Of a DNA stretch of 64,000 nt, positions 28,994-37,187 are shown in pieces. The notes below the pieces were generated by a model. That model had not been told where the DNA came from. It did not search any database and saw only the letters and a program-made list of their open reading frames with translations. Numbering within the stretch: position 1 is the first letter of the stretch; each line of letters opens with the position of its first letter. The stretch is from Stieleria neptunia (GTDB taxonomy: Bacteria > Planctomycetota > Planctomycetia > Pirellulales > Pirellulaceae). Location: positions 1,302,001 through 1,366,000 of the forward strand of contig NZ_CP037423.1 in assembly GCF_007754155.1 (NCBI RefSeq). Direction: 5' to 3'. Position numbers and translations under genes: made by a program.

Positions 28994-29578
28994 TCAGTCG
29001 CAGCGATCGCAATCGGCTGTTTTTTCGTTACTCCTGGCCTCGCACTCCAAAACGTTGCGGCGCGTGTCCAGCTGAAACTGACAACACGCGTGAAGGATTT
29101 CTTCAAGCTTCTTTCGCCCCCGCTGAATCCGCGACTTGGCACCCGAAAGAGAGATCGATTCGCGTCTGGCGATCTCGGCCTGGGAGAACCCTTCCAGTTC
29201 GTACATCGAAACCGCTCGCTTGCTGACTTCCGGCAAGTGATCGATCAGCGCCGCGATGCAGGCGGCGACTTCCTGGTTCACGTTTCCTTCGCTGCTCGGT
29301 TCCGTCACTTCCAAGAGCGAATCGGATTCTTGAGTCAAGTTTCGCTTGCCGCGATAGTGGTCGGTGATCGCGTTGCGCGTGATTTGAAACACCCAGGATT
29401 CCATCCGTTCCGTGTCCCGTAACGCGTCGAATTTCTGATGGATTCGCAGAAACACGTTTTGCAAAATGTCGTCGACATCCCCCGCACCAGGAATTCGAGA
29501 CTGAACGAAATGGCGGAGCCGTTCACTCAGCTCACGCCAGATCTGTTCAGTCGTCACCGATGGCGGACTGGGGTTCAT
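28994..29578 (-). CDS. SigZ-like ECF sigma factor with Cys-containing C terminus
   Basis: 194 aa from ATG 29578. Region 2 is VDDILQNVFLRIHQKFDALR and ESWVFQITRNAITDHYRGKR; region 4 is LPEVSKRAVSMYELEGFSQA and SLSGAKSRIQRGRKKLEEIL. The C terminus has the SigZ-type tail HACCQFQLDTRRNVLECEAR with further cysteines (TADCDRCD), which could bind a metal or sense redox state. The start codon overlaps the stop of the upstream Cys-rich ORF as ATGA, a translational-coupling arrangement. This start is preferred over a TTG 12 bp upstream. No anti-sigma gene is adjacent. Confidence 0.9.
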   Translation of the reverse strand: MNPSPPSVTTEQIWRELSERLRHFVQSRIPGAGDVDDILQNVFLRIHQKFDALRDTERMESWVFQITRNAITDHYRGKRNLTQESDSLLEVTEPSSEGNVNQEVAACIAALIDHLPEVSKRAVSMYELEGFSQAEIARRESISLSGAKSRIQRGRKKLEEILHACCQFQLDTRRNVLECEARSNEKTADCDRCD

Positions 29579-29736
29579 CGTTGGCAGCAACCAGGGTTTC
29601 CGGTTTGTGGTGGGGGCCCGTCCCCGCAGTCACATTTTCGGCAATCACAGCAGCACCCGCAACAACACCCGCAATTGCAGCACCCGCTCATGCCGTTTGA
29701 GCATTCAAAGGAACATTTTGACGTTTGGTCGGACAT
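29575..29736 (-). CDS. Cys-rich 53-residue metallothionein-like peptide, coupled to SigZ-like gene
   Basis: A short ORF (53 aa) read by eye. It begins at ATG 29736 with a GGAG ribosome-binding site about 6 nt upstream and ends at TGA 29575-29577, which overlaps the sigma factor's ATG as ATGA. It contains 16 cysteines: positions 8, 12, 19, 20, 22, 24-26, 28-30, 32, 35, 37, 50 and 51. The central part is CCNCGCCCGCCCDCRKCDC. No hydrophobic segment is present, so it is predicted to be cytoplasmic. The composition suggests binding of soft metals or Fe-S/Zn clusters; it does not match a family I recognise. The ribosome site and coupling support its being a real gene; a chance ORF of this composition is unlikely. 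It may supply the signal read by the sigma factor's own Cys tail (inference). Confidence 0.65.
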   Translation of the reverse strand: MSDQTSKCSFECSNGMSGCCNCGCCCGCCCDCRKCDCGDGPPPQTGNPGCCQR

Positions 29737-29895
29737 TTTTTCTCCTCACATGGACGGTGAATTCGGGCAACCGTTTGCCCTTACACCACATGGACGGGCC
29801 ATCCCGGAAAAAGACGCATTGCTGGGTCGCCGATAAATGGAGACGCGGGATCGTGCCGGGCCGGGGAGAGCTGATGAAACGGAAGACACGCAAAT

Positions 29896-29956
29896 GGCAA
29901 AACGATGGGGGCAAAACAATGGCAGTCTGGGATTGTTTTGCCCCCATCGTTTTGCC
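29896..29956. repeat. Perfect 25-bp palindrome P4, upstream of the Cys-rich ORF
   Basis: Arms 29896-29920 and 29932-29956 are perfectly complementary (core GGCAAAACGATGGGGGC) around an 11-nt loop. It is the same family as the palindrome at 28720-28780. The gap 29737-30093 otherwise shows no gene; it should hold the promoter of the Cys-rich/SigZ unit and the 3' end of the fucosidase transcript. Confidence 0.85.
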
Positions 29957-30093
29957 CCTCTTTTTGGGCCCGATTTGGGAAATAGGTAAAACCTACGGAT
30001 CAGCATCGGTAGAACAATCCGTGGGTCTGCCTCTCGCATCATCACACTCTGGATCCGAGCGAAATTCTAGGCAGATCGAAGGGCTGAACACGT

Positions 30094-31674
30094 TCACTTG
30101 CCGCTTCCGTCAAGATCGACCTTGCGGGTGCGCTTCAAGGCCTGTTCGGGATCGGAAACGATGGCGGCGGGCTGGTGCTGCGGTGCGTTGGTGACGATTT
30201 CGAACGCCCAGGCGTACTGGCTGGTGCCAACCTCACTCGGCGGTGTGATGCGGAGTCCCTCGGTTCCGATGGACCAATCGACCGCGGACTTGCTGCCGAT
30301 CAACCGGACGGAGTTCACGTCCGACGCCTGCCAGCCGGCGGTGGCTTCGATCGTGAAGGGGGCCGAGGGTCTTGCCAGTTTGATGGCGTACAGCGTGTTC
30401 CCCTTGGTCGTAAAAGCGAGGCGTTCATTTTCTTGAGCGTTCACTTTCCAATAACGCGTGCCATAGATGGCGTCGCCGTTGATCTTCAACCAGTCTCCCA
30501 TCGCGCGAAGCCGCTCGACCTGCTGGGCAACCAGCGTGCCGTCCGCTTTCGGTCCGATGTTGATCAGGAAGTTGCCGTTGCGGCTGACCACTTCGACCAT
30601 TTCATGGATGACACCTTCAACCGTTTTGTATCGATCGCCTTTGAGATAACCGAAGGACGTGCCGAACGTCGTGCAGCTCTGCCACTTCGGGCCGATCACC
30701 TTGAGCTTCAGGTTGTCCTTCTCCAAACAGCCGACGCCGTCGGGCCAGTTGCGGTTAGCGCCTTTGTTGTTGCAGTACACTTCCTGGCCGCGGGCCGCAG
30801 CGTCGTTCATGAAGTCGGTGATCATGAGGCGGACTTGATCGTCGAAGTACTTGATCTCGGACTTCATCTTTCCGTTGCGGACCTGATTGCCGTCGCGGGT
30901 GTAGATCGGAAAGTCGTCGACCCACAGAAAATCCGGGTGATACTTCTCTTGAATCTCCTTCCATCTGGCGACGTAGTCGTCGACGAACGCCTTGTCGTAG
31001 TGGAACGGCCCGTATAGCGACGCCGCCTCGGGGACGCGACGAATCTCTTCGGCGATATCGTCGCGCGGCTCGCTGTGAACGACGTATTTGTCTTTGGCAA
31101 AGAAACCGGTATGCCGCTCGCGATGGTACGACGGCGCGTACTTGAGGCCGCGCTTGCGAACCGCCTGGCCAAGCTCACCGACCAGGTCCCGTTTCGGCCC
31201 CATGCGGACGGCGTTCCACGGTGTCAGATCGGAATCCCAATTGGCCCAGCCGTCGTGATGTTCCGCCGTCAGCACGACATAGCGGGCACCGACGTCGTCA
31301 AATAACTCCGCCCACGCGTCCGGATCCCACTTCTCGGCTTTGAACTCGGGGAGGATGTCCTTGTAGCCGAACTCCGGCGGCGTCGCGCCCCAGCGCTGTT
31401 TCATGTAGGGGTAATAATGCGCCGAGTCTTCATAGAGTAACTTCGGCACATGCTCGGCGTATCCCCGGTTGCCCTTGCGGTAACCGATCGCACTGTACGG
31501 TCCCCAGTGGATGAAGATGCCGATCTTGCCATCATCAAACCACGCCGGAACCGGCATCGTTTGAAGTGATTCCCAGGTGCCGTCATAGCGCGGCTCGGCC
31601 GCCATCATGACCTTCGTCTGGAAACAGACCGATGCCAGCACGACGAAAAGAATTGTTCTTGATGTTTGACTCAT
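30094..31674 (-). CDS. Secreted alpha-L-fucosidase (GH29)
   Basis: 526 aa with a Sec signal (MSQTSRTILFVVLASVCFQT). Family hallmarks: GKIGIFIHWGPYSAIGYRKG, FKAEKWDPDAWAELFDDVGA, VVLTAEHHDGWANWDSDLTP, and HPDFLWVDDFPIYTRDGNQV, where the Asp after the W-V pair fits the catalytic nucleophile of GH29. The C-terminal part is a beta-sandwich. GH29 enzymes release L-fucose from glycans by retention. With sulfatases elsewhere in the window, sulfated fucan or fucosylated algal glycan is a sensible substrate class (inference). Confidence 0.93.
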   Translation of the reverse strand: MSQTSRTILFVVLASVCFQTKVMMAAEPRYDGTWESLQTMPVPAWFDDGKIGIFIHWGPYSAIGYRKGNRGYAEHVPKLLYEDSAHYYPYMKQRWGATPPEFGYKDILPEFKAEKWDPDAWAELFDDVGARYVVLTAEHHDGWANWDSDLTPWNAVRMGPKRDLVGELGQAVRKRGLKYAPSYHRERHTGFFAKDKYVVHSEPRDDIAEEIRRVPEAASLYGPFHYDKAFVDDYVARWKEIQEKYHPDFLWVDDFPIYTRDGNQVRNGKMKSEIKYFDDQVRLMITDFMNDAAARGQEVYCNNKGANRNWPDGVGCLEKDNLKLKVIGPKWQSCTTFGTSFGYLKGDRYKTVEGVIHEMVEVVSRNGNFLINIGPKADGTLVAQQVERLRAMGDWLKINGDAIYGTRYWKVNAQENERLAFTTKGNTLYAIKLARPSAPFTIEATAGWQASDVNSVRLIGSKSAVDWSIGTEGLRITPPSEVGTSQYAWAFEIVTNAPQHQPAAIVSDPEQALKRTRKVDLDGSGK

Positions 31675-32003
31675 CGCTGCAAACCACTCACTGATATGAC
31701 TCCGGCACGGATTCGATCATCGCCTTCGGTATTGGTTATACACAAGCCGCGAAGACGGCCGCGGCAAAACACGTCGTCGCCCGCCAAGAAGTCTGGGACC
31801 GGGGGCTCCGGGTGTCAGCAGCAGGCCGCGGCAAGACTCTACGGCGGCCAAAGTCCCTTCATTCGCACTCACGGTGTCGCAAAACACCATTCCGGAGACG
31901 CAAAATCTCATTGCACGCCAACTGAGTCGCGGCTAGGTTCAAAGGAAGACTTACTTCTTTTGGGGGGGTCCCCGCCGAATTCAACTTCTTATCGGGTCGT
32001 TTT
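31675..32003. other. Divergent intergenic region, fucosidase / DUF1559
   Basis: About 330 bp between two divergent genes, so it must hold both promoters. I see no gene and no strong palindrome. Confidence 0.45.
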
Positions 32004-33257
32004 ATGAGACGCTCACAGCACAAACGAGGTTTCACGCTGGTGGAACTTCTCGTCGTCATCGCCATCATTGGAATCTTGGTCGGCCTGTTGTTGCCGGCGG
32101 TGCAAGCCGCACGCGAGGCCGCACGCCGAATGAGTTGTAGCAACAATTTCAAGCAGATCGGAATTGGCATGCACAACTATCACGCCGCGTACAAGCGGAT
32201 ACCGGCCCAGGGTATCGGCACGATCGCGACTCCCAGCCACAACCGAGCTTGGTGGCAAGAAAGCGCCGCGGGAAACGGGACGCTGTTTGTCAACAACCGA
32301 CGTCTCAGCACGTTGGTGGGCATCCTTCCGTTTGTTGAACAGCAGGGGCTTTGGGATCAGATCTCCAATCCGAACGCCACGCGAACCGACGGCGACACCG
32401 GCGCAGCGGTCGGCACACCGACCACGCCCTGGGCTGCGATGGGCCCGACGCCCGGCACCATCCAATACCTTCCTTGGACCTACGAGATTCCGACGTACCG
32501 CTGCCCCAGTGACCCCGGGGTGGGCTTGCCCGCGTTGGGGCGAACCAATTACGCCGCCTGCTTGGGTGACAGCCACTACTTCACGATGTGGGGCCCCTGG
32601 AACAATCGCCGTGACACGCGTGCCCGAGGTCGTGTCTTGGATGCGCAAGCAGCTCACCGCGGCTTTTTCAAACCGTTCGATGAAACCGGTCGTTTCCGTG
32701 ACGTTCTGGACGGCTTGTCCAATACGATCGCGATGGGAGAAATCGCGACAGACCTGGGGGACAGCTTCATTTCGACCAGTCCGCCGAGAGACGGCCGAGG
32801 CCTGGGCGGCAATCTCGCGGTGATTCGAATGATCCGTGATAACCCCGGTACCTGCGACCAATTCATCGACCCCGACCGTCCGCGGTTCTGGCTCAACGGC
32901 GGCGACAGGCTGACCCATGCCCGTGGTTTCAAATGGGCCGATGCCAACCAGATGTTTTCGGGCTGCTTCACCATTCTGCCGCCCAACAATGTGTACTGCG
33001 GACGACACAATTCCAATCACCTGTCCGGAACCGCGCCCATGTCAAGCCGGCACACCGGTGGTGCTCATGTCCTGATGGCCGATGGAGCCGTGATCTTCAT
33101 TACCGATTCGATTGAAGCCGGCAGTCGCAATCAAGGCGATGTTTGGCGAAACGGCACCGGCAACCAGGCACCCGGCAACGAAAGTCCCCATGGACTCTGG
33201 GGAGCGCTCGGGACTCGCGCCAGTAGCGAAACGATCGAGGAACAATTGAACCAATAG
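32004..33257 (+). CDS. DUF1559 pilin-like protein (second complete copy)
   Basis: 417 aa. The prepilin-like start is [20 protein letters not shown], followed by [18 protein letters not shown]; the C terminus is GGAHVLMADGAVIFITDSIE and ends in EEQLNQ. It is a close paralogue of the protein at 19383-20615 (same length range and nearly identical ends). It is followed 90 bp later by a small lipoprotein gene, the same order as at the first locus. Confidence 0.93.
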   Translation: MRRSQHKRGFTLVELLVVIAIIGILVGLLLPAVQAAREAARRMSCSNNFKQIGIGMHNYHAAYKRIPAQGIGTIATPSHNRAWWQESAAGNGTLFVNNRRLSTLVGILPFVEQQGLWDQISNPNATRTDGDTGAAVGTPTTPWAAMGPTPGTIQYLPWTYEIPTYRCPSDPGVGLPALGRTNYAACLGDSHYFTMWGPWNNRRDTRARGRVLDAQAAHRGFFKPFDETGRFRDVLDGLSNTIAMGEIATDLGDSFISTSPPRDGRGLGGNLAVIRMIRDNPGTCDQFIDPDRPRFWLNGGDRLTHARGFKWADANQMFSGCFTILPPNNVYCGRHNSNHLSGTAPMSSRHTGGAHVLMADGAVIFITDSIEAGSRNQGDVWRNGTGNQAPGNESPHGLWGALGTRASSETIEEQLNQ

Positions 33258-33347
33258 ATCGATCGGCGCTCCTCCGTGCCGCGTGTTGACGCGGCCATTA
33301 TCCATCATTCTGTCACGATCCAACCCATCTCAATCTGGTGAACTCCG

Positions 33348-33542
33348 ATGAAGACATTTTCCAGGTCGCTTCTGATTCTTTGTGCCTCCACCGCGATGAT
33401 CATTTCGGTCGGCTGCGGCGAAAAATCGGCCCCCACGTCGATGACCGAGGGCGTCGAGCTGAGTGAAATCGAAGCCTACGAGCAGGCCGTCTTGGACATG
33501 GAGTCCGAGGACACGGGGGAGATGGACGACGTGACAGAATAG
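33348..33542 (+). CDS. Small acidic lipoprotein downstream of DUF1559 gene
   Basis: 64 aa. Lipoprotein signal MKTFSRSLLILCASTAMIIS with lipobox SVGC, then an acidic tail (GVELSEIEAYEQAVLDMESE). It parallels the 61-aa lipoprotein at 19098-19283 in position and composition, although the sequences have diverged. Function unknown. Confidence 0.8.
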   Translation: MKTFSRSLLILCASTAMIISVGCGEKSAPTSMTEGVELSEIEAYEQAVLDMESEDTGEMDDVTE

Positions 33543-33616
33543 GCTCTCGTCTCCCCGCGGCTGGACACAAAGCCGGGAACCGATTCGTAAACCGCCGAGC
33601 GGTCTATGGATGCATT

Positions 33617-33735
33617 ACCCCGGCAGGGGTGAAAGCGAGTAGCCGGTGGTCGCGATAGCGCACCACCGGAACCGCAGAAGAATTGATGGCCGACCCCGAC
33701 GGGGTCACAGCACTTTCTGCGACCCCAGCGGGGTC
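33617..33735. repeat. Cluster of G/C-rich hairpins between convergent genes
   Basis: Four small palindromes in 120 bp: accccggcaggggt (33617-33630), ccggtggt paired with accaccgg (33643-33650 / 33662-33669), gaccccgacggggtc (33692-33706) and gaccccagcggggtc (33721-33735). It lies between the convergent lipoprotein and glycosidase-like genes. It is probably a dispersed planctomycete repeat and may also terminate transcription. Confidence 0.65.
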
Positions 33736-33792
33736 GCGCTGTCGCGTCGTTTCAACTCTTTCGTCATGCCCGGAAACACCGGCCGAGCCGAC

Positions 33793-35310
33793 TCACTCGG
33801 TGAACGACAGTGACAGGCGTTCGATGATCGGCTTTGATTTATTCTCCGTGGAATCGGTCAGACGCAATTCGATTTGAAATCCGTAACCGGACGGTAGCAT
33901 TGAAAGATCCAGTTCGGCCGGCGTTCTCGCGATTTGCTTGGAGAACCCCGGAATGTAGTCGTACGTCTCTTTCAGCTCGGTCCAGTCGGTCCACTGATCG
34001 ATCTCGGCGTCGTTGTCGTTATCGACTCCGACACGCGCCTCCACGGTTTCCACCCACGGGCCGGGGCTGACGAAGTCGGTGTTTTGCTGGGTCGCGAGGT
34101 AAAATTGGCCCTCCGCGAACGCGACGTCTGGATCGGGATGTCCGTTGCCGATCTTGTCGCACCAGGTGAATGGTTCGTCGATCGACGACGAGGTGAACCA
34201 GCCGACGCTCATCTGATGCCCGCCAACCGGATCGTAATCGCCGAACAGGTAGTACTGGCCGCCGATGCAGATTGCCGCCCAGTCGCCATAGGCTTCCTGT
34301 TCGGGTTCATGCACTTCGTACTCGGCGACGTTGGTCTTGTAGTTCTTTGGATCTTCCTTTGCCCAGTGCGGGTGCTTGTACGTCGCGATCTTTCCCGTCG
34401 GTTTCGTGCGATTGTCAACGGCCGGTTTTCGGAATTGGAACCCGTCGATTCCGTTCGGGCTGACCGCGTGACCGGCCAGGGGCGAATCCCAAGAGCGTTT
34501 GTTGGCACTGATCGGACTCCAGTCTTCGATGATGACATGCATATTGCCTTGAAGATCGCGAATGAAGCCGGCATCGCTTCCATGAGACGGGTCCCGGACG
34601 GCCATGCCCATATTCTTTCCCGGCTCGCCGTCAAACAGATCCTCGTCGACATAGACGTGCGGATCCTGATCATTCGGGAAGTCGTAGTAGATCAGCGCCT
34701 TGCCGTCGACCCATTCCGCGCTGGTCACCCACTTCGAAAAACCTTCGGTGACCGGACCGTGGTGGACCCAGTTTTTCATGTCACGACTCTGCCAGGCGTG
34801 GTATCCGCCCTTGCCGGGTTTCAGCCCACCGGGCGCGTCGAACTGATTGGGAAACTGCGTGGTTTGCAGCGGGATGTCGAATCCTTCCAGGCTTGCCGGC
34901 TTGGGCTGGAACGCGGGTTGAGACTGCGCTTGCTGGCCCTTCTTTCGTCGCGGCGGTCCACTCCGGTAGCGACCAAACATCCAGTAGTTGTCCGGTCCCA
35001 CGGTGAGCAGAACGGGAGCATCGGCCAGATTGACGGGACCAAGATTCTCGATCGGATTCCAGTTTTGCCAGATCGGCGACTGGATCACGGCGAGCGACTT
35101 GGCGGAACGCTTCACGTCCGACGCGTGAAGGTTCGTGGCGAGGGTCGCTTGCTTCGCCGTCGGCGACACGGAACCATCGGCGACTTCAGCTCCCTCGGCG
35201 GATTGAATGTTCTTGGTCCAGTCGTCCGCGCTGTCGATCGTCCAGTCGGCGGCCCGCAGTGGAGCGCCGGCGAGACAAACGGTGATCAGTGAGAGTGACA
35301 ATAACTTCAT
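33793..35310 (-). CDS. Secreted five-bladed beta-propeller glycoside-hydrolase-like protein
   Basis: 505 aa from ATG 35310, which begins a Sec signal (MKLLSLSLITVCLAGAPLRA). The repeated blade-like segments (ADAPVLLTVGPDNYWMFGRY, GYHAWQSRDMKNWVHHGPVT, WVDGKALIYYDFPNDQDPHV, GDWAAICIGGQYYLFGDYDP, EGQFYLATQQNTDFVSPGPW) are those of GH43/GH117-type propellers. Acidic residues fitting the catalytic positions are present but I cannot assign them safely. It probably cleaves an algal oligosaccharide; the GH family is uncertain. Its neighbours are convergent or divergent, so no operon is seen. Confidence 0.7.
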   Translation of the reverse strand: MKLLSLSLITVCLAGAPLRAADWTIDSADDWTKNIQSAEGAEVADGSVSPTAKQATLATNLHASDVKRSAKSLAVIQSPIWQNWNPIENLGPVNLADAPVLLTVGPDNYWMFGRYRSGPPRRKKGQQAQSQPAFQPKPASLEGFDIPLQTTQFPNQFDAPGGLKPGKGGYHAWQSRDMKNWVHHGPVTEGFSKWVTSAEWVDGKALIYYDFPNDQDPHVYVDEDLFDGEPGKNMGMAVRDPSHGSDAGFIRDLQGNMHVIIEDWSPISANKRSWDSPLAGHAVSPNGIDGFQFRKPAVDNRTKPTGKIATYKHPHWAKEDPKNYKTNVAEYEVHEPEQEAYGDWAAICIGGQYYLFGDYDPVGGHQMSVGWFTSSSIDEPFTWCDKIGNGHPDPDVAFAEGQFYLATQQNTDFVSPGPWVETVEARVGVDNDNDAEIDQWTDWTELKETYDYIPGFSKQIARTPAELDLSMLPSGYGFQIELRLTDSTENKSKPIIERLSLSFTE

Positions 35311-35789
35311 CGGTTCTTTGAATCCTTCGAATGGCATACGGGAGGGGCGGCGCGAAGACGCAGCAGTCGCCGGTCTATCTTAGTCCTTGGCCTCTGATTG
35401 TCACCTCGACATTTGACGGGGAACAGGCCGGCCGCGTGTACGCTTGGCTGATCGGGCAAGATCAATGTACCGATCTGCAAAGCGTACGTTGGGTCTGTCA
35501 CTGTAAAAACATCAATGATGATGGCCAGAAGATTCGTTTGCTGATCGATTCGGATGCCAACAATGAAACCGATAACCAGCACACCATCGCCGACCCTCTC
35601 TGGCGTTTGCTTGCTGCGCAAACGCCGTCTCTCCCAGGGGGAGAGAATCTAAAACGGTCGCCAATCCTGCAGTAAAAGAATCGACGTCCCACGCAGCGAC
35701 AGCGGACCGATGTACGATGTCCTTTCTAGGTCGTCGTCGGGAGTCCAGCGGACGACGGCCCGGAAGGGCCATCGTACTTGCACACCAAC
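35311..35789. other. Intergenic region with one inverted copy of the 66-bp repeat core
   Basis: About 480 bp. At 35712-35777 there is a single copy, in reverse orientation, of the 66-bp core that makes up the tandem array at 21065-21376 (it begins and ends with gtac). No gene is supported in the rest. Confidence 0.6.
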
Positions 35790-36233
35790 TTACGGACTGT
35801 CCGCCGGTGGAGCGACTGGCGCATCGGGCTCGCGTCGACGCATGACCTGACAGGTTCCCGCGTTGCATCGTCCGGTCCATCGAAGCCGATTTTTTGCAAA
35901 GAATCGGTACCCAAGATCCAGACCCTGTGAAAGCCCGGGCAACCGTGTTAGCGCGACGAGAGGTCGTAAGCCGACTGCCGAATAGAGCCGACGGAAGACT
36001 TCGACACCGAGGATCCATGTTCCGTCCGGCAATCGTCCTTGGATTTCGTCCATGAACTCCTGCATCGTCTTGCCCAGATCCGCCGGACAAAAGGAGGGAT
36101 CTGAGATGTCCGTGAATCGGATCCGTTGCTTGCGATCCAGCCAGCGAAGCAACTTGATCTCGCGGAGGCACAGCGGGCATTCGCCGTCGTAGAAGACTTC
36201 AACTTGCCACTCAGCGTCATCCGATCCGTTCAT
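35790..36233 (-). CDS. DCC-family thiol-disulfide oxidoreductase-like protein (DUF393)
   Basis: 147 aa. The family motif DGECPLC appears near the start ([20 protein letters not shown]), and a typical later block is [20 protein letters not shown]. Two more cysteines lie at the C terminus ([11 protein letters not shown]). The start overlaps the stop of the SOUL gene by 4 bp (ATGA), so the two are translated together. A thioredoxin-like fold is expected; the substrate is unknown. Confidence 0.88.
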   Translation of the reverse strand: MNGSDDAEWQVEVFYDGECPLCLREIKLLRWLDRKQRIRFTDISDPSFCPADLGKTMQEFMDEIQGRLPDGTWILGVEVFRRLYSAVGLRPLVALTRLPGLSQGLDLGYRFFAKNRLRWTGRCNAGTCQVMRRREPDAPVAPPADSP

Positions 36234-36862
36234 GATTCCGCATCCGTGTTTGCAGCGTCGTTCAGCCGAATCAATATCTCGTTGCGCCTCAGCGGCCCCG
36301 GCGTGAAGGGCGGATCGTAGCCGGCGGCTTCCGCTTTCGTCTCACCTTCCAGTCCACGCGACTTCATCCACTCGCGGAGCTTCGCCTCCTGCTCCTCGGC
36401 CACCCGCGAGTCGAGACGGCCGGGAAATCGGATCACGGCAAATCGACCGCCCTCGCGTTTGCGAATCTTGACGCCGTCGCCCTTGGGTTCCGGCACGCCT
36501 TCCGCGGCGACTTCTTTGGGCATCACAAATCCCATCGAAACGTCCGACTCGCCGACATCGCCTTCCATGAAGACCGGAGTCGTCATCGGGATTTTCTGAC
36601 CGTCTTCATTGGCCCCGCTGATGTAGCGAAACAGACGCATGAAACTGCCGTCACGGCCCTGGGCGTCCATTTTCGAATCCGTCGCCGCCAGCATCAGATC
36701 TGGATACTCGCGGATTTCGATGTTGCCGTCGGATTCGATCACCTCGTATTCCGCCGACTCATATCCGGCCCGCGCGGTGATCGTCCACGCCGCCATCGCG
36801 ACGGCGGCCAACCCGATCGTTGCTGCCACGTAGATCATTCGTCGTTTCATGATGCTGCTCAT
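36230..36862 (-). CDS. SOUL haem-binding family protein, membrane anchored
   Basis: 210 aa. An N-terminal hydrophobic segment ([20 protein letters not shown]) anchors or exports it; an alternative start is ATG 36850. The SOUL/HBP domain is seen in [49 protein letters not shown] and [24 protein letters not shown] proteins bind haem or tetrapyrrole. It is coupled by an ATGA overlap to the DCC thioredoxin-like gene, which suggests a shared redox task. Confidence 0.9.
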   Translation of the reverse strand: MSSIMKRRMIYVAATIGLAAVAMAAWTITARAGYESAEYEVIESDGNIEIREYPDLMLAATDSKMDAQGRDGSFMRLFRYISGANEDGQKIPMTTPVFMEGDVGESDVSMGFVMPKEVAAEGVPEPKGDGVKIRKREGGRFAVIRFPGRLDSRVAEEQEAKLREWMKSRGLEGETKAEAAGYDPPFTPGPLRRNEILIRLNDAANTDAES

Positions 36863-36914
36863 TTCAGTGGGGATCTGGAACTTAGCAACGAACGGAAAAA
36901 AAGTGTCAGTTTCC

Positions 36915-36975
36915 AGTGGGATAAGGCTTCCAGGCTCGTCATTGTGACATCGACAGGCTGGAAGCCTATCCCACT
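36915..36975. repeat. REP-like palindrome upstream of the retron
   Basis: Arms 36915-36933 (agtgggataaggcttccag) and 36958-36975 (ctggaagcctatcccact) pair with one bulged base. It resembles the gcttccag palindrome at 62674-62737. The surrounding 36863-37187 gap separates the SOUL gene from the retron and should contain the retron promoter; a TACAAT at 37122-37127 is a weak -10 candidate. Confidence 0.7.
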
Positions 36976-37187
36976 AATTTTCCGGCGGTCGATTACAAAT
37001 CGTACAAGCGAGTCAAGCTAATGCTGTGTGGGAAATGTGGCATTGGTCGATGCAGGGGCCCACCATTAGAAAATCAGAACGGCTGCGAGGCTCCGATTCA
37101 TCGCGGGCGTTTCTATTTTGATACAATCCTGTGCGTCCGTCTGGCGTCGGCGGCACATTTGCGCGATGAACGAGCGAACTAGCAAAG

